From G963665545 sp963665545 (GTDB lineage: Bacteria > Pseudomonadota > Gammaproteobacteria > Xanthomonadales > SZUA-36): a DNA stretch of 54,339 nt. The notes beneath the pieces are model-generated. The model was not told where the DNA came from. It searched no databases and saw only the letters and a list, made by a program, of their open reading frames with translations. Below, one piece after another: positions 26,473-35,286 of the stretch (its first letter is position 1; the number at the start of each line of letters is the position of its first letter). The DNA lies in contig CAXXKZ010000001.1 in assembly GCA_963665545.2 (NCBI GenBank), forward strand, positions 1 to 54,339, written 5' to 3'. Made by a program: the position numbers and the translations under genes.

Positions 26473-28371
26473 ATGACCGGAAACATGATCACTGCCCTTT
26501 CATGCAGTCTCGCAATGGGGCTGCTGGCGATTGGCAGTGTCCGCGCGACGAATGAAGGTGCGCCCATACCCCTGCCCGCGCCCAAATACGAAATACGCAT
26601 GGAAAAGAGCGTGATGGTGCCGATGCGCGACGGCGTGCATCTATCTACAGACCTCTATTTCCCGGTCGGCGCCGGCGTCAAACTACCAGTCATCCTGGTG
26701 CGTACGCCCTACGATAAACGCCAGATACGCCCCGGCAAGAGCTGGTTCGGCAACAGCCTCGGGATGTTCGCCGGTCAAGGATATGTCGTCGCAGTGCAGG
26801 ACAAGCGTGGCCGGTTCGAATCCGAGGGCATCTATTCTCTCGCTGTCAAGGAGGATGTCGACGGCTATGACACCGATGAATGGCTCGCAAATCAGTCCTG
26901 GTCGAACGGCAACATCGGCACCTATGGCTGCTCGGACCTGGGCGATGCCCAGACCTGGCAGGCGCCGGCACGCCATCCTGCCCTGAAAGCAATGATTCCG
27001 CAGGCATCGGGCAGTTCCACCGGCCCGGCAGACAATATCTATCGGTATTTCGGCGTTTATAACGGCGGTGCATTCCATATGGGCGCGGCCACCGGCTGGA
27101 TGCTCAACAACGGCTCCAAGATCTATTGGCGCCCGCCGCCATGGTTGCCCCACGACAAGTTCGTCGAGGTCGCCGAACATTTTGAGCCTGGACCGATCAA
27201 CGCTTTAAGGGCGAAAGATGTCGATCTCAAGAAGCTCTTCTGGTATCTCCCGGTCATCGACATGATGAAGAGCGTCGGCCACACCTTCACCGACTGGGAG
27301 AACGTTCTCAACCATGACCTCGGCGATCCGTGGTGGGATCAGTTCCCCTACTACAAGGGTAATGAAAAGATTGACGTGCCCTCTTTGTTCATAAATTCCT
27401 GGGGGGATTTCGGCGTTAACGACACGCTTTGGCAGTTTAACTATTTCCAGGAAAATGCTGTCTCCAGGACTGCGCGAAACAACCAGTTCGTCGTTATCTC
27501 ACCGACGCCCCACTGCCGCTCGGAAAGCGTCTCGGCCCCGACAATCATCGGCGAACGAAACCTCGGCGACGCACGCTATGACTTCTGGTCTCTCTATCTC
27601 GACTGGTTTGGGCATTGGCTAAAGGGCGAAAAAAGCGATGTCATCAAGCGACCCAAGGTGCAGTACTACCTGATGGGGGCCAACGAATGGCGTTATGCCG
27701 ATGCCTGGCCGCTACCCGGCACCGATTTCACCAGGTATTACCTGCGCTCGGGCGGTAGTGCCAACAGCCGGATGGGCGACGGTACACTCTCCCTCGATGC
27801 ACCCGGCGATGAACCCCCCGACAGCTACATTTACGATCCCGCCAGTCCGGTACCCACCGGTTCGGCCGCCTATGGCGTTGATGACGGCTTCCGTGACCAG
27901 CGCCTCATCGAGATGCGCGAGGACGTTCTCGTCTATACCAGCCCGCCACTCGCCGAAGACACCGAGGTCACCGGCCCGATTACCGCCACGCTGCACGTCT
28001 CGTCGAGCGTCAGGGACACGGATTTTGCCGTGAAACTCGTCGATGTCTCGCCGGACGGCACCGCCATGTATATCCAGGAAGGCTACCTCCGCGCCCGCTA
28101 TCGTGAAGGATTCGCCAGGAAAGTCTTAATGGAGGCGGGCGAAATCTATGAAATTCCAATCGTCGTCGAATCTACGGCCAATCTCTTCCTTAAGGGCCAC
28201 CGTATTCGTGTTGAAGTTACCAGCTCAAACTTTCCACGATTTGACCGGAACCTCGGCACCGGCGGCAATAACTACGACGAGTCGGAATGGATGGTGGCGG
28301 AAAACACCATACACCACGCGGGTAGGCATACTTCCTTTGTGACTCTACCCATCGTGCCGTCGAATCGTTGA
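26473..28371 (+). CDS. Exported CocE/NonD-family serine hydrolase, paralogue 2
   Basis: A 632-residue protein from the ATG at 26473 (a TTG at 26467 is also in frame), with a signal peptide ending near residue 25. It has the same two-domain architecture as the copy at 14,868. The catalytic triad is Ser154 in GCSDLG, Asp312 in NSWGDFG and His347 in PTPHC. The oxyanion Tyr is in RTPYDK. Unusually, the residue after the nucleophile is Asp instead of the usual Tyr. It contributes its backbone NH to the oxyanion hole, so activity may be kept but the pocket charge changes. Its place behind the STN receptor suggests it cleaves the imported or surface-bound substrate. Confidence 0.88.
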   Translation: MTGNMITALSCSLAMGLLAIGSVRATNEGAPIPLPAPKYEIRMEKSVMVPMRDGVHLSTDLYFPVGAGVKLPVILVRTPYDKRQIRPGKSWFGNSLGMFAGQGYVVAVQDKRGRFESEGIYSLAVKEDVDGYDTDEWLANQSWSNGNIGTYGCSDLGDAQTWQAPARHPALKAMIPQASGSSTGPADNIYRYFGVYNGGAFHMGAATGWMLNNGSKIYWRPPPWLPHDKFVEVAEHFEPGPINALRAKDVDLKKLFWYLPVIDMMKSVGHTFTDWENVLNHDLGDPWWDQFPYYKGNEKIDVPSLFINSWGDFGVNDTLWQFNYFQENAVSRTARNNQFVVISPTPHCRSESVSAPTIIGERNLGDARYDFWSLYLDWFGHWLKGEKSDVIKRPKVQYYLMGANEWRYADAWPLPGTDFTRYYLRSGGSANSRMGDGTLSLDAPGDEPPDSYIYDPASPVPTGSAAYGVDDGFRDQRLIEMREDVLVYTSPPLAEDTEVTGPITATLHVSSSVRDTDFAVKLVDVSPDGTAMYIQEGYLRARYREGFARKVLMEAGEIYEIPIVVESTANLFLKGHRIRVEVTSSNFPRFDRNLGTGGNNYDESEWMVAENTIHHAGRHTSFVTLPIVPSNR

Positions 28372-28602
28372 AATTGAAAGAAGCTGTTATCGGGGTCCGT
28401 CCCCTGATCCCTAATGGCCACCTCATTGTGTCGGGTGATGAGGTCTTATAGTCTCTTGAGACCCTCATAGCCTTTCCAGGCCAGGCCACAGTTACGAGAC
28501 GTAGATCGCCGCTTCTGGACTCTCGCCCACCGGTGGTTTCCCGGTTGCCGCTGATCATCGATTTGAGTATGTCGTCGGGCAATCGGAAATGAGGAGAGCA
28601 GT

Positions 28603-30813
28603 ATGAAAGCTCGAGACGCCAGTATTGCAGTAAGGTTTGCCCTGACCCGGGCCAGGTTTCGCCTTTCCGGGATTCTTTTTTGCGGTTTTCTGCTTGCGGG
28701 CCTGCTTGTCTCAGGATGCCAGCGACAGGACACGCCTGAATCAAGCGATATTGGGGCCGGGGCACCGGCAGAAGCTGGGCAAGCGGCGCCAGGTTGGGTC
28801 GATGCGCGGCGGGTTGCCGACGCCGACGGTGAACCGGAAAACTGGCTGGTGCACGGCCGAACCTCGTCCGAGCAACGTTACAGCCCCTTAACCCGGATTA
28901 ACGAGTCCAACGTCGGCCAACTCGGCCTTGCCTGGTATTTCGATCTCGACACGGCCCGCGGCCAGCAGGCTTCGCCGATCATTGTCGACGGCCTCATGTA
29001 CACCACCAGCGCCTGGAGAAAAGTGCAGGTGCTGGATGCGCTAAGCGGCGAACTCAAATGGCAGTTTGACCCGGAGGTTGCAAAGGAGTGGGACGTTAAA
29101 TCCTGCTGCGGTGTGCAAAATCGCGGCGCTGCTGTATGGCAGGGCCATGTTTATATCGGCACGATCGATGGCCGCCTTATTGCCCTTGACGCGGACACGG
29201 GCGCGGTAGAGTGGGAGGTTCAAACCACCGACCCATCGGGAAACTACTCCATCACCGGCGCCCCCAGAATCGCCAAAGGCAAGGTCATTATCGGTAACGG
29301 TGGCGCCGAGTATGGTGTGCGCGGTTATGTCACCGCCTACGACGCGCAAAGCGGTGAGCAGGCCTGGCGATTCTACGTGGTGCCGGGCAATCCGGCGGAT
29401 GGATTTGAGAACGCAGCCATGGAAATGGCGGCCGAAACCTGGACGGGCGAATGGTGGAAGCTCGGTGGTGGCGGAACAGCCTGGGATTCCTTCGCCTATG
29501 ATCCCGATCTTGATCTGTTCTATATCGGCACCGGCAACGGCTCGCCCTGGCCGCGCACGCTGCGCAGCCCGGGGGGTGGCGACAACCTGTTCCTCGCATC
29601 GATCGTCGCGGTCCGGCCCGATAGCGGAGAATATGTCTGGCACTACCAGACCGTGCCCGGTGACACCTGGGACTATACGGCGGTGCAGCACATGATCCTG
29701 GCTGAACTGGAGATCGGCGGGCGGGAGCGCAAAGTGATCATGCAGGCGCCTATAAACGGTTTCTTCTACGTGCTCGACCGGGAAACCGCTGAGCTGTTGT
29801 CGGCTGAGAAAATCATGCCCACCAATTGGGCGTCTCACATTGATAAAGAAACGGGTCGTCCGGTCGAGATACCCGGTGCCCGCTATGGTGAGACCGGTAT
29901 GGCCGTGAAAATCATTCCGGGACCGGAAGGCGCGCACAACTGGCAGCCGATGTCCTACAGCCCGGATACCGGACTGGTGTATATCCCGGTCCAGCAGTCA
30001 CCGTTCATCTACGCCCTGGACGAGTCCTTCGTTGTTCAGCCAATAGGTATGAACCTGGGCGTGAATTTCTGGGATCCGGCGGGAGAAATTAACGAATTAC
30101 CACCAGAGTCCGGTGCTGAAATACAGGGCCATTTGCTGGCCTGGAATCCGGTTACGCAAAGAGAAGTGTGGCGGGCAACCCAGACCACCATGAGCAACGG
30201 CGGCGTGCTGTCGACGGCTGGAAACCTGGTTTTTCAGGGCAACACCGACGAGGAACTGGTGGCCTACAATTCCATGACCGGCGAGCGGCTTTGGTCCGCG
30301 CCCACACAAACCGGAGTGATTGCGCCGCCGGTGACCTATTCGGTCGATGGTGAGCAGTATGTCGCCCTCGTCGCTGGTTGGGGTGGGGCGGTCGCATTGA
30401 TCTTCGGTGCTGAGGTCAACCCGGATTCAACCATGCGAAACATCAGCCGCGTGCTCGCGTTCAAACTCGGCGCAAATCTCGAGCTACCACCGCCACCGCC
30501 GCGAGCGGCCCGGATCGCCCCACCGGAAAATCTTGGCACTGAGACACAGATTGTGGCGGGCGCCAGCCTCTACAAGAGGAATTGCGGAGCTTGCCATGGC
30601 TTCACCGCCGTGTCCGGTGGTGTTCTGCCAGATCTGCGTCACTCAGCCATCATCAACGATGCGGCGGCCTGGAGCGGTATAGTCCTTGGCGGAGCGCGCC
30701 GGGACAAGGGTATGGTTTCATTTGCCGAGGTCCTGAGCGAGGGCGACGCTGAGGCCATTCGCATGTTTGTTATTCACCGGGCCAACGAGCCCGTCAAGAA
30801 AGCTGCGCCTTGA
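28603..30813 (+). CDS. PQQ-dependent quinohaemoprotein alcohol dehydrogenase (lipoprotein)
   Basis: A 736-residue protein with lipobox VSGC (Cys39), an eight-bladed PQQ propeller (about 65-620) and a C-terminal cytochrome c domain (C661-GACH665, Met704). The vicinal disulfide C168-C169 that covers PQQ, Glu236, Asn312 and the catalytic region PGDTWDYTA (Asp357) are present. In lanthanide enzymes an Asp sits two places after the catalytic Asp. Here it is Thr359, which points to a calcium enzyme. It oxidises alcohols or aldehydes in the periplasm and passes electrons through its own haem. The start has GAGGAG. No PQQ synthesis genes are in the window. Confidence 0.87.
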   Translation: MKARDASIAVRFALTRARFRLSGILFCGFLLAGLLVSGCQRQDTPESSDIGAGAPAEAGQAAPGWVDARRVADADGEPENWLVHGRTSSEQRYSPLTRINESNVGQLGLAWYFDLDTARGQQASPIIVDGLMYTTSAWRKVQVLDALSGELKWQFDPEVAKEWDVKSCCGVQNRGAAVWQGHVYIGTIDGRLIALDADTGAVEWEVQTTDPSGNYSITGAPRIAKGKVIIGNGGAEYGVRGYVTAYDAQSGEQAWRFYVVPGNPADGFENAAMEMAAETWTGEWWKLGGGGTAWDSFAYDPDLDLFYIGTGNGSPWPRTLRSPGGGDNLFLASIVAVRPDSGEYVWHYQTVPGDTWDYTAVQHMILAELEIGGRERKVIMQAPINGFFYVLDRETAELLSAEKIMPTNWASHIDKETGRPVEIPGARYGETGMAVKIIPGPEGAHNWQPMSYSPDTGLVYIPVQQSPFIYALDESFVVQPIGMNLGVNFWDPAGEINELPPESGAEIQGHLLAWNPVTQREVWRATQTTMSNGGVLSTAGNLVFQGNTDEELVAYNSMTGERLWSAPTQTGVIAPPVTYSVDGEQYVALVAGWGGAVALIFGAEVNPDSTMRNISRVLAFKLGANLELPPPPPRAARIAPPENLGTETQIVAGASLYKRNCGACHGFTAVSGGVLPDLRHSAIINDAAAWSGIVLGGARRDKGMVSFAEVLSEGDAEAIRMFVIHRANEPVKKAAP

Positions 30814-30977
30814 CAAGCCTTCCCTGTTTTGAGAGAGCTCGGCGGCGAAGGGTAACGAAAATAGAGGGCACCGCAAGGATTGGAATGATTGGGGATGGTG
30901 CGCTCGAATGGTGTCGAGCGTGTGGAGGCAATCCCATGGATGTGCAGATTTTTATTTGATTCGGTGCGGGCTGGTTG

Positions 30978-31253
30978 TCAAAGACGCTGGATTTGCCGGT
31001 AAACCTCCTTGCGGTCTCCAACCCTGATCTCGTAAATGACTAACTCCTTGTCCTTGATGCTGTAAAGGATACCGTAGCGGCCCTGCCGGATCCGATATCG
31101 ATCATAGCCTGAAATTTTTTGTGCTCCACGAGGCCTTGGATTATCAGCGAGTGTTTGAATGCGGGCGACAATTCGTCGGCGGTCCGCCTTGTTGGCGATC
31201 GATTCCAGTTCTTTTCGTGCCGACTTCTTGATCTGAACGCTATATTTTGCCAC
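30978..31253 (-). CDS. RelE/ParE-family toxin
   Basis: A 91-residue basic protein with the family's compact pattern: SARKELESI helix, the VARIQTLADNPRPRGAQKI turn, then the beta strands YRIRQGRYGILYSIKDKELV and a final VGDRKEVY. RelE members cleave mRNA on the ribosome; ParE members poison gyrase. This one has Arg-rich strands and a C-terminal R-K-E-V-Y, typical of the RelE side. It overlaps the antitoxin gene by 14 bases and is read after it, the usual order. Confidence 0.87.
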   Translation of the reverse strand: MAKYSVQIKKSARKELESIANKADRRRIVARIQTLADNPRPRGAQKISGYDRYRIRQGRYGILYSIKDKELVIYEIRVGDRKEVYRQIQRL

Positions 31254-31476
31254 GCCGTTTAAGGTCCTTCACGACGTCTTCGAATGCATAGTCAGGTTCC
31301 TGTTCGCGGACCTCAAAGGCTTCAATATCATCAGCATCTTCGGCCAGCGCGGCTTTGACAGCTTCATTGACGAGCTCAGAAACGCTACGGTCGGTTTCAG
31401 CCGCTTTCAGCCGCAGTACACGATGAAGCATCGAATCAAAATAGACCGTTGCTCTTTTTTGTGCGGAATCGGGCAT
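31240..31476 (-). CDS. RelB/ribbon-helix-helix antitoxin
   Basis: A 78-residue acidic protein with an N-terminal ribbon-helix-helix (RATVYFDSMLHRVLRLKAAE, then TDRSVSELVNEAVKAAL) for DNA binding and dimerisation. The acidic tail (FEVREQEPDYAFEDVVKDL) would wrap the toxin. It is the first gene of the pair and should repress its own promoter through the palindromes just upstream. Confidence 0.85.
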   Translation of the reverse strand: MPDSAQKRATVYFDSMLHRVLRLKAAETDRSVSELVNEAVKAALAEDADDIEAFEVREQEPDYAFEDVVKDLKRRGKI

Positions 31477-31494
31477 TGGATATAAATAATATAA

Positions 31495-31518
31495 TAACGT
31501 TATAACGTCAAGACGTCA
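31495..31518. promoter_or_regulatory. Probable operator of the toxin-antitoxin pair
   Basis: TAACGTTA at 31495-31502 is a perfect palindrome. It is followed by ACGTCA-AG-ACGTCA at 31505-31518, which contains the palindrome GACGTC. The block starts 18 bases before the antitoxin ATG within an A/T-rich promoter-like stretch, matching where ribbon-helix-helix antitoxins bind. Confidence 0.5.
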
Positions 31519-31573
31519 CAAACAGGAAATCGCCACGTTCACCTCATAGCCCTGATATGCCATCTGTTTTGAA

Positions 31574-32434
31574 TTAGACTGAATCATGACTGCCCTCTGT
31601 CAACCTTGACCACACCACGGGAAAATCCTCTCCCATTAACCGCTCACCCTCGCGCAGAGCTTCAAAAGGCCATTGGGTAAACACCCAGGGGAATTTGGTG
31701 GGCCGGGCGACAAGATCTTCGCCGCCGTAGCGCAGCGCCACCCGCGACACAGTACGGCTCGGCGGGATACCGCGTGTGCCATGCAAGGTCAACGGAGAAA
31801 ACACCAGGCAATCGCCCGGGTCAACATCCCAGGCCAACACCTCGAACTGTGACCGGTTCGCATCGATGTCCTCGAGTATTTCGACGCCTGCAGGCAGGGA
31901 ATCCTTGTCCGCGTACAGGGCGTGGCCAGCAGTCCCGCGCAAGTCTCTCGGCACGAACTGTCGTCCCCAACGGTGGGAACCGCCGATGAATTCTAGCGTC
32001 TCACTGGTTTCGTGCCGCTGCAGTGGCACCCACACAATGCACATGCTGCCCTCAAGCGGGTAATAAGGCAGGTCATGGTGCCAGGGTGTGCGCGCCGTGG
32101 AACCGGCGTTCATGACAAACATTTGCTCCTCAATCAACACCACTTCGCCGGCGCCCATCAGCGCACCGGCGATAGCAGGCGCCTGCGATTCACGCGCCGC
32201 CTGATCGTACTGTGAGATAAAGAATCGCCGAAACATGTCGGTAAAGGCCGAGCCATCTCCGTTCAGATCACGGAAATAAGGACTGTGGGGCGCTTCATTC
32301 AAATTTAGCGCCACAGCTTCACGCAAGAGATCAAGCCACTGCACACTGATAACTTGCCTGAGACGCACCGCGCCGTCGCGTTGATAGGCCTGGATGTCGC
32401 TTTCAGTGACGAAATTGTCCGCTACTGAATTCAA
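31574..32434 (-). CDS. Phytanoyl-CoA dioxygenase (PhyH)-family Fe(II)/2-oxoglutarate enzyme
   Basis: A 286-residue cytosolic protein with a double-stranded beta-helix. The iron-binding triad is visible as H119-x-D121 in WHHDLPYYP and the distal His218 in LTLHGTRG. The 2-oxoglutarate-binding Arg follows in SRVALRYGG (Arg231 or Arg235). Family members hydroxylate, epimerise or halogenate small molecules and acyl chains. The substrate is not readable. It is divergent from the S9 peptidase and separated from the toxin-antitoxin promoter by about 50 bases. Confidence 0.83.
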   Translation of the reverse strand: MNSVADNFVTESDIQAYQRDGAVRLRQVISVQWLDLLREAVALNLNEAPHSPYFRDLNGDGSAFTDMFRRFFISQYDQAARESQAPAIAGALMGAGEVVLIEEQMFVMNAGSTARTPWHHDLPYYPLEGSMCIVWVPLQRHETSETLEFIGGSHRWGRQFVPRDLRGTAGHALYADKDSLPAGVEILEDIDANRSQFEVLAWDVDPGDCLVFSPLTLHGTRGIPPSRTVSRVALRYGGEDLVARPTKFPWVFTQWPFEALREGERLMGEDFPVVWSRLTEGSHDSV

Positions 32435-32574
32435 CTGGACACCACTTCAATCATTACCAATCCTCCTTTGCGCCCTGCCGTAAACCTTGGCATAAATCAG
32501 CGGCACGGTCTATTCTTACACACTAAATTCTTGTGATTAGTCAGTTTTCATTAAGCTGGGAGCCGTGTCTGCCC

Positions 32575-34716
32575 ATGCCCTCATCAAGCACGTTGCTTGT
32601 CAACCGCTGCTTGCTCATCAGTGCGCTCCTCATCACGACTTTGCCCGCTGTAGCAGACCAGCGGGGCCAGGACACGCTGTTTGAACGTTATCTCGACCTG
32701 CAACCGTTGATCAAGGGTGGCGCGCTGTCGCCCCGGTGGATGGCAGACGGCAACTCATTCTGGTATGTCGAGGGATCAGACGCCGAGCAGCGAATAATGT
32801 TAGTTGATCCGGTCAAGGGCACGCTCGAGCAACTGGCTCAATTGCCTGAGGACCGGGCTGAGTTGCCGGTGCGTACTCATCCACGTCAGGTCAGAAGCCG
32901 GTTTCCATCGATCCTGCCGGCGCTGTATGAAGTCCCCTCGCCGGACCGAGATCGCTTCATCAACCTGAAGGACCACAATCTCTGGCTGCGCAGCGCAGCG
33001 GATGACCAACTGCGCCAACTGACTGGTGACGGTGTCGAAGGATTTGCCTGGGACACCAATGCGTGGATTGGTCGGCCATGGAGCCACTGGTCACCGGACG
33101 GGACACTCATTGCAGCCACCAAGTACGATCTTAGCGGCGTCCATATGGTGCCGGTAGTGGACTGGCTGCAACGCGAGGAAGTCGTCAGTTACTATCCTTA
33201 CCCGCTCGTCGGTGACGTCATGCCCCGGGCCGAAATTCAATTGGTCAACGCGACCACCGGCAAAACCGTGCAGGTGCATTCCGGACAGGGCGATTACTAC
33301 CTCGATATCGTCGGATTCAGACAAGATGGCTCCGAACTTCTGTTCACACGCCTGAGCCGTGATTCCAAAAAGCTCGACTTCATGGCCGCCGATATCGCAT
33401 CCGGAGAAACCAGGACCATCATGTCGGAATCGGCCGGCACGTTTCTGAACTGGACGCCGTATTACATGGTGGCCGGCGCGCCAATCATCCTGCTGGATGA
33501 CGGCAAGCGCTTCATTTTCAAATCTCAAAGCAGCGGCTGGAACAATTTCTATCTGTATGATCTCGACCATGGTCTGCTCCACGCTCTGACCTCTGGCCAG
33601 AGCGTGGTTGGAAATGTGATGCGGGTTGACCTGGCCAGAGATACTGTGTTCTACACAGCCCAGAGCGACCCCAAACGCGTCTATGACGTGCACCTCAACA
33701 GGGTCAGCCTGCAAGGGGGTCGCTCACAGCAGTTAACCGCAGCCCCGGGCCAGCACCGAATCTCTTTCTCTCCATCGGGAAAATTCTTTCTGGACACCCA
33801 CTCAAGTCTGGATCGTCCACCCACCGTGGAGTTGAGAGATGCCGATGGCAAGCTGCTGAAAATACTGGCTGAAGCCAATATCGATGCACTGTTGGAACTG
33901 GGCTGGATTGCGCCTGAGCCGTTTGTCACGCTGGCCGCTGACGACAAAACGGAACTCCATGGTGTGCTGTACAAGCCCCATGACTTTGATCCAGGGCGCC
34001 GCTACCCGGTCGTTGAATACATTTATGCCGGCGGGCAATTGTCTGTCGTACAACGATCTTTCAATGGCCAGGGATGGGGCCATTTGCTCCACATAGGGTT
34101 TCCCCGCGCACTCGCCCAACTTGGATTCATTGTGTTGGTGGTGGATGGCCGCGGTACACCCGGGCGGGGCAAAGCATTCCAGGATATCGTTTATCGCAGT
34201 ATCGGGCGTAACGAGATCAGCGATCACGCCACGGCGCTGCAACAGGTCGCTGCCAGCCGCCCCTACATGGACATGGGCCGGGTCGGTATTTTCGGCATTT
34301 CGTTCGGCGGTTATTTCACCGTCCGCGCAATGCTGACGGCGCCGGACGTGTACCACGTCGGCGTCGCCTCGGGTATCGCGGAGATCGGGCCGGATATCCG
34401 GGCTTCAGGCCTGGAAGCATTCATGGACCTGATCAGCCGAAATCCCCAGGGCTATGAGCAGGCACGAAATGCACCGCTGGCCGGCAGGCTGCAGGGCAAA
34501 CTGCTGCTGGCGATCGGCACCAGCGACATCAATGCCACCTTCAGCCAGACACTGTGGCTGGCCGATGCATTCGCGCGTGCTGACAAACACATCGACATGG
34601 TTATCCTGCCCAATGCCAACCATGCCTTCATGTATCCGGACAGTACGATGCCAAGCCGCTATTGGCTGGATTCGATCCGCAACTACCTGGTGGAGCACCT
34701 GCAACCAGAGCCCTGA
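32575..34716 (+). CDS. Exported S9-family prolyl oligopeptidase (dipeptidyl-peptidase IV-like)
   Basis: A 713-residue protein from the ATG at 32575, which begins a good signal peptide ending in VADQ. An earlier GTG at 32533 would add 14 residues. An N-terminal beta-propeller of the DPP IV type is followed by the alpha/beta-hydrolase domain with Ser576 in GISFGGY, Asp651 in GTSDINATF and His683 in NANHAF. DPP IV enzymes remove X-Pro or X-Ala dipeptides from peptide N-termini. This suits the peptide-degrading theme of the region. It is divergent from the PhyH-like gene. Confidence 0.87.
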   Translation: MPSSSTLLVNRCLLISALLITTLPAVADQRGQDTLFERYLDLQPLIKGGALSPRWMADGNSFWYVEGSDAEQRIMLVDPVKGTLEQLAQLPEDRAELPVRTHPRQVRSRFPSILPALYEVPSPDRDRFINLKDHNLWLRSAADDQLRQLTGDGVEGFAWDTNAWIGRPWSHWSPDGTLIAATKYDLSGVHMVPVVDWLQREEVVSYYPYPLVGDVMPRAEIQLVNATTGKTVQVHSGQGDYYLDIVGFRQDGSELLFTRLSRDSKKLDFMAADIASGETRTIMSESAGTFLNWTPYYMVAGAPIILLDDGKRFIFKSQSSGWNNFYLYDLDHGLLHALTSGQSVVGNVMRVDLARDTVFYTAQSDPKRVYDVHLNRVSLQGGRSQQLTAAPGQHRISFSPSGKFFLDTHSSLDRPPTVELRDADGKLLKILAEANIDALLELGWIAPEPFVTLAADDKTELHGVLYKPHDFDPGRRYPVVEYIYAGGQLSVVQRSFNGQGWGHLLHIGFPRALAQLGFIVLVVDGRGTPGRGKAFQDIVYRSIGRNEISDHATALQQVAASRPYMDMGRVGIFGISFGGYFTVRAMLTAPDVYHVGVASGIAEIGPDIRASGLEAFMDLISRNPQGYEQARNAPLAGRLQGKLLLAIGTSDINATFSQTLWLADAFARADKHIDMVILPNANHAFMYPDSTMPSRYWLDSIRNYLVEHLQPEP

Positions 34717-35286
34717 TGAACTTCAGGCAGGAGTACTGGCAATGCCACATTGAGCATTCCTCGAAAAAAAACTTGCCCAAATGCTCAAAAACAATCGCAC
34801 CCGCCGCGATATGGCAAATTTCAAAGTAATCAGTTAATGAAAGATCATGGAAACCCATATATTCCAGACCATTGCCTAGGTTCAGCGTGCGCGGAATGGT
34901 CGATTCATACTTCTTTGGAGTTCGCGAACACATTTTTGATCGAATCGGAACAAGTCCAAATTTCAAATCTTCGGGGTTCATAAACGAGTGATATTTACCT
35001 ATAACAAGTCATTCAAGTTTGCCCTTTCAGGCGTTCGAGTTCTACCTCGGGTCGACTGTGCGGCGTCAGCCCATATAGCACCACTTGGCCCTATTCACTA
35101 AAAGACACTTCTGCTATTTTTAACTTGGAGCAGAGGAGTCTCAATATGAGCGTGTCAAATACCACCAAACGGGTCTAGGAGATCCGCCGTAAAACCCGTC
35201 GCAAGTTCTGTTGCAGATTATTCCGCCCAGGAAGTAATTGTGGTGCACGTGCCCGGTAGAACGTTCTAAAATGAGTTCAGAGTTTC
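34717..35286. other. A/T-richer stretch without a clear gene; contains an IS3 scrap
   Basis: On the minus strand a 117-codon frame (34628-34981) contains protein-like text (GLEYMGFHDLSLTDYFEICH and AAGAIVFEHLGKFFFEE), but it overlaps the peptidase end, has no ribosome site, and I recognise no family. It could be a decayed or foreign gene. The rest up to the hydrolase start holds the IS3-like scrap listed separately and no other structure I can support. Confidence 0.4.
35146..35208 (+). mobile_element. Possible start of an IS3-type OrfA, decayed
   Basis: MSVSNTTKRV, a TAG at 35176-35178, then EIRRKTRRKF resembles the conserved beginning of IS3-family OrfA proteins (EIRRKTRRxxSAEEKIRIVL). It follows a purine-rich AGAGGAG. 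The match breaks off immediately after KF, so it is at most a short relic. Confidence 0.35.

Noticed and set aside
29041..29937. Open frame of 298 codons opposite the PQQ dehydrogenase
   Set aside because: Antisense shadow; the sense strand has all PQQ-site residues.
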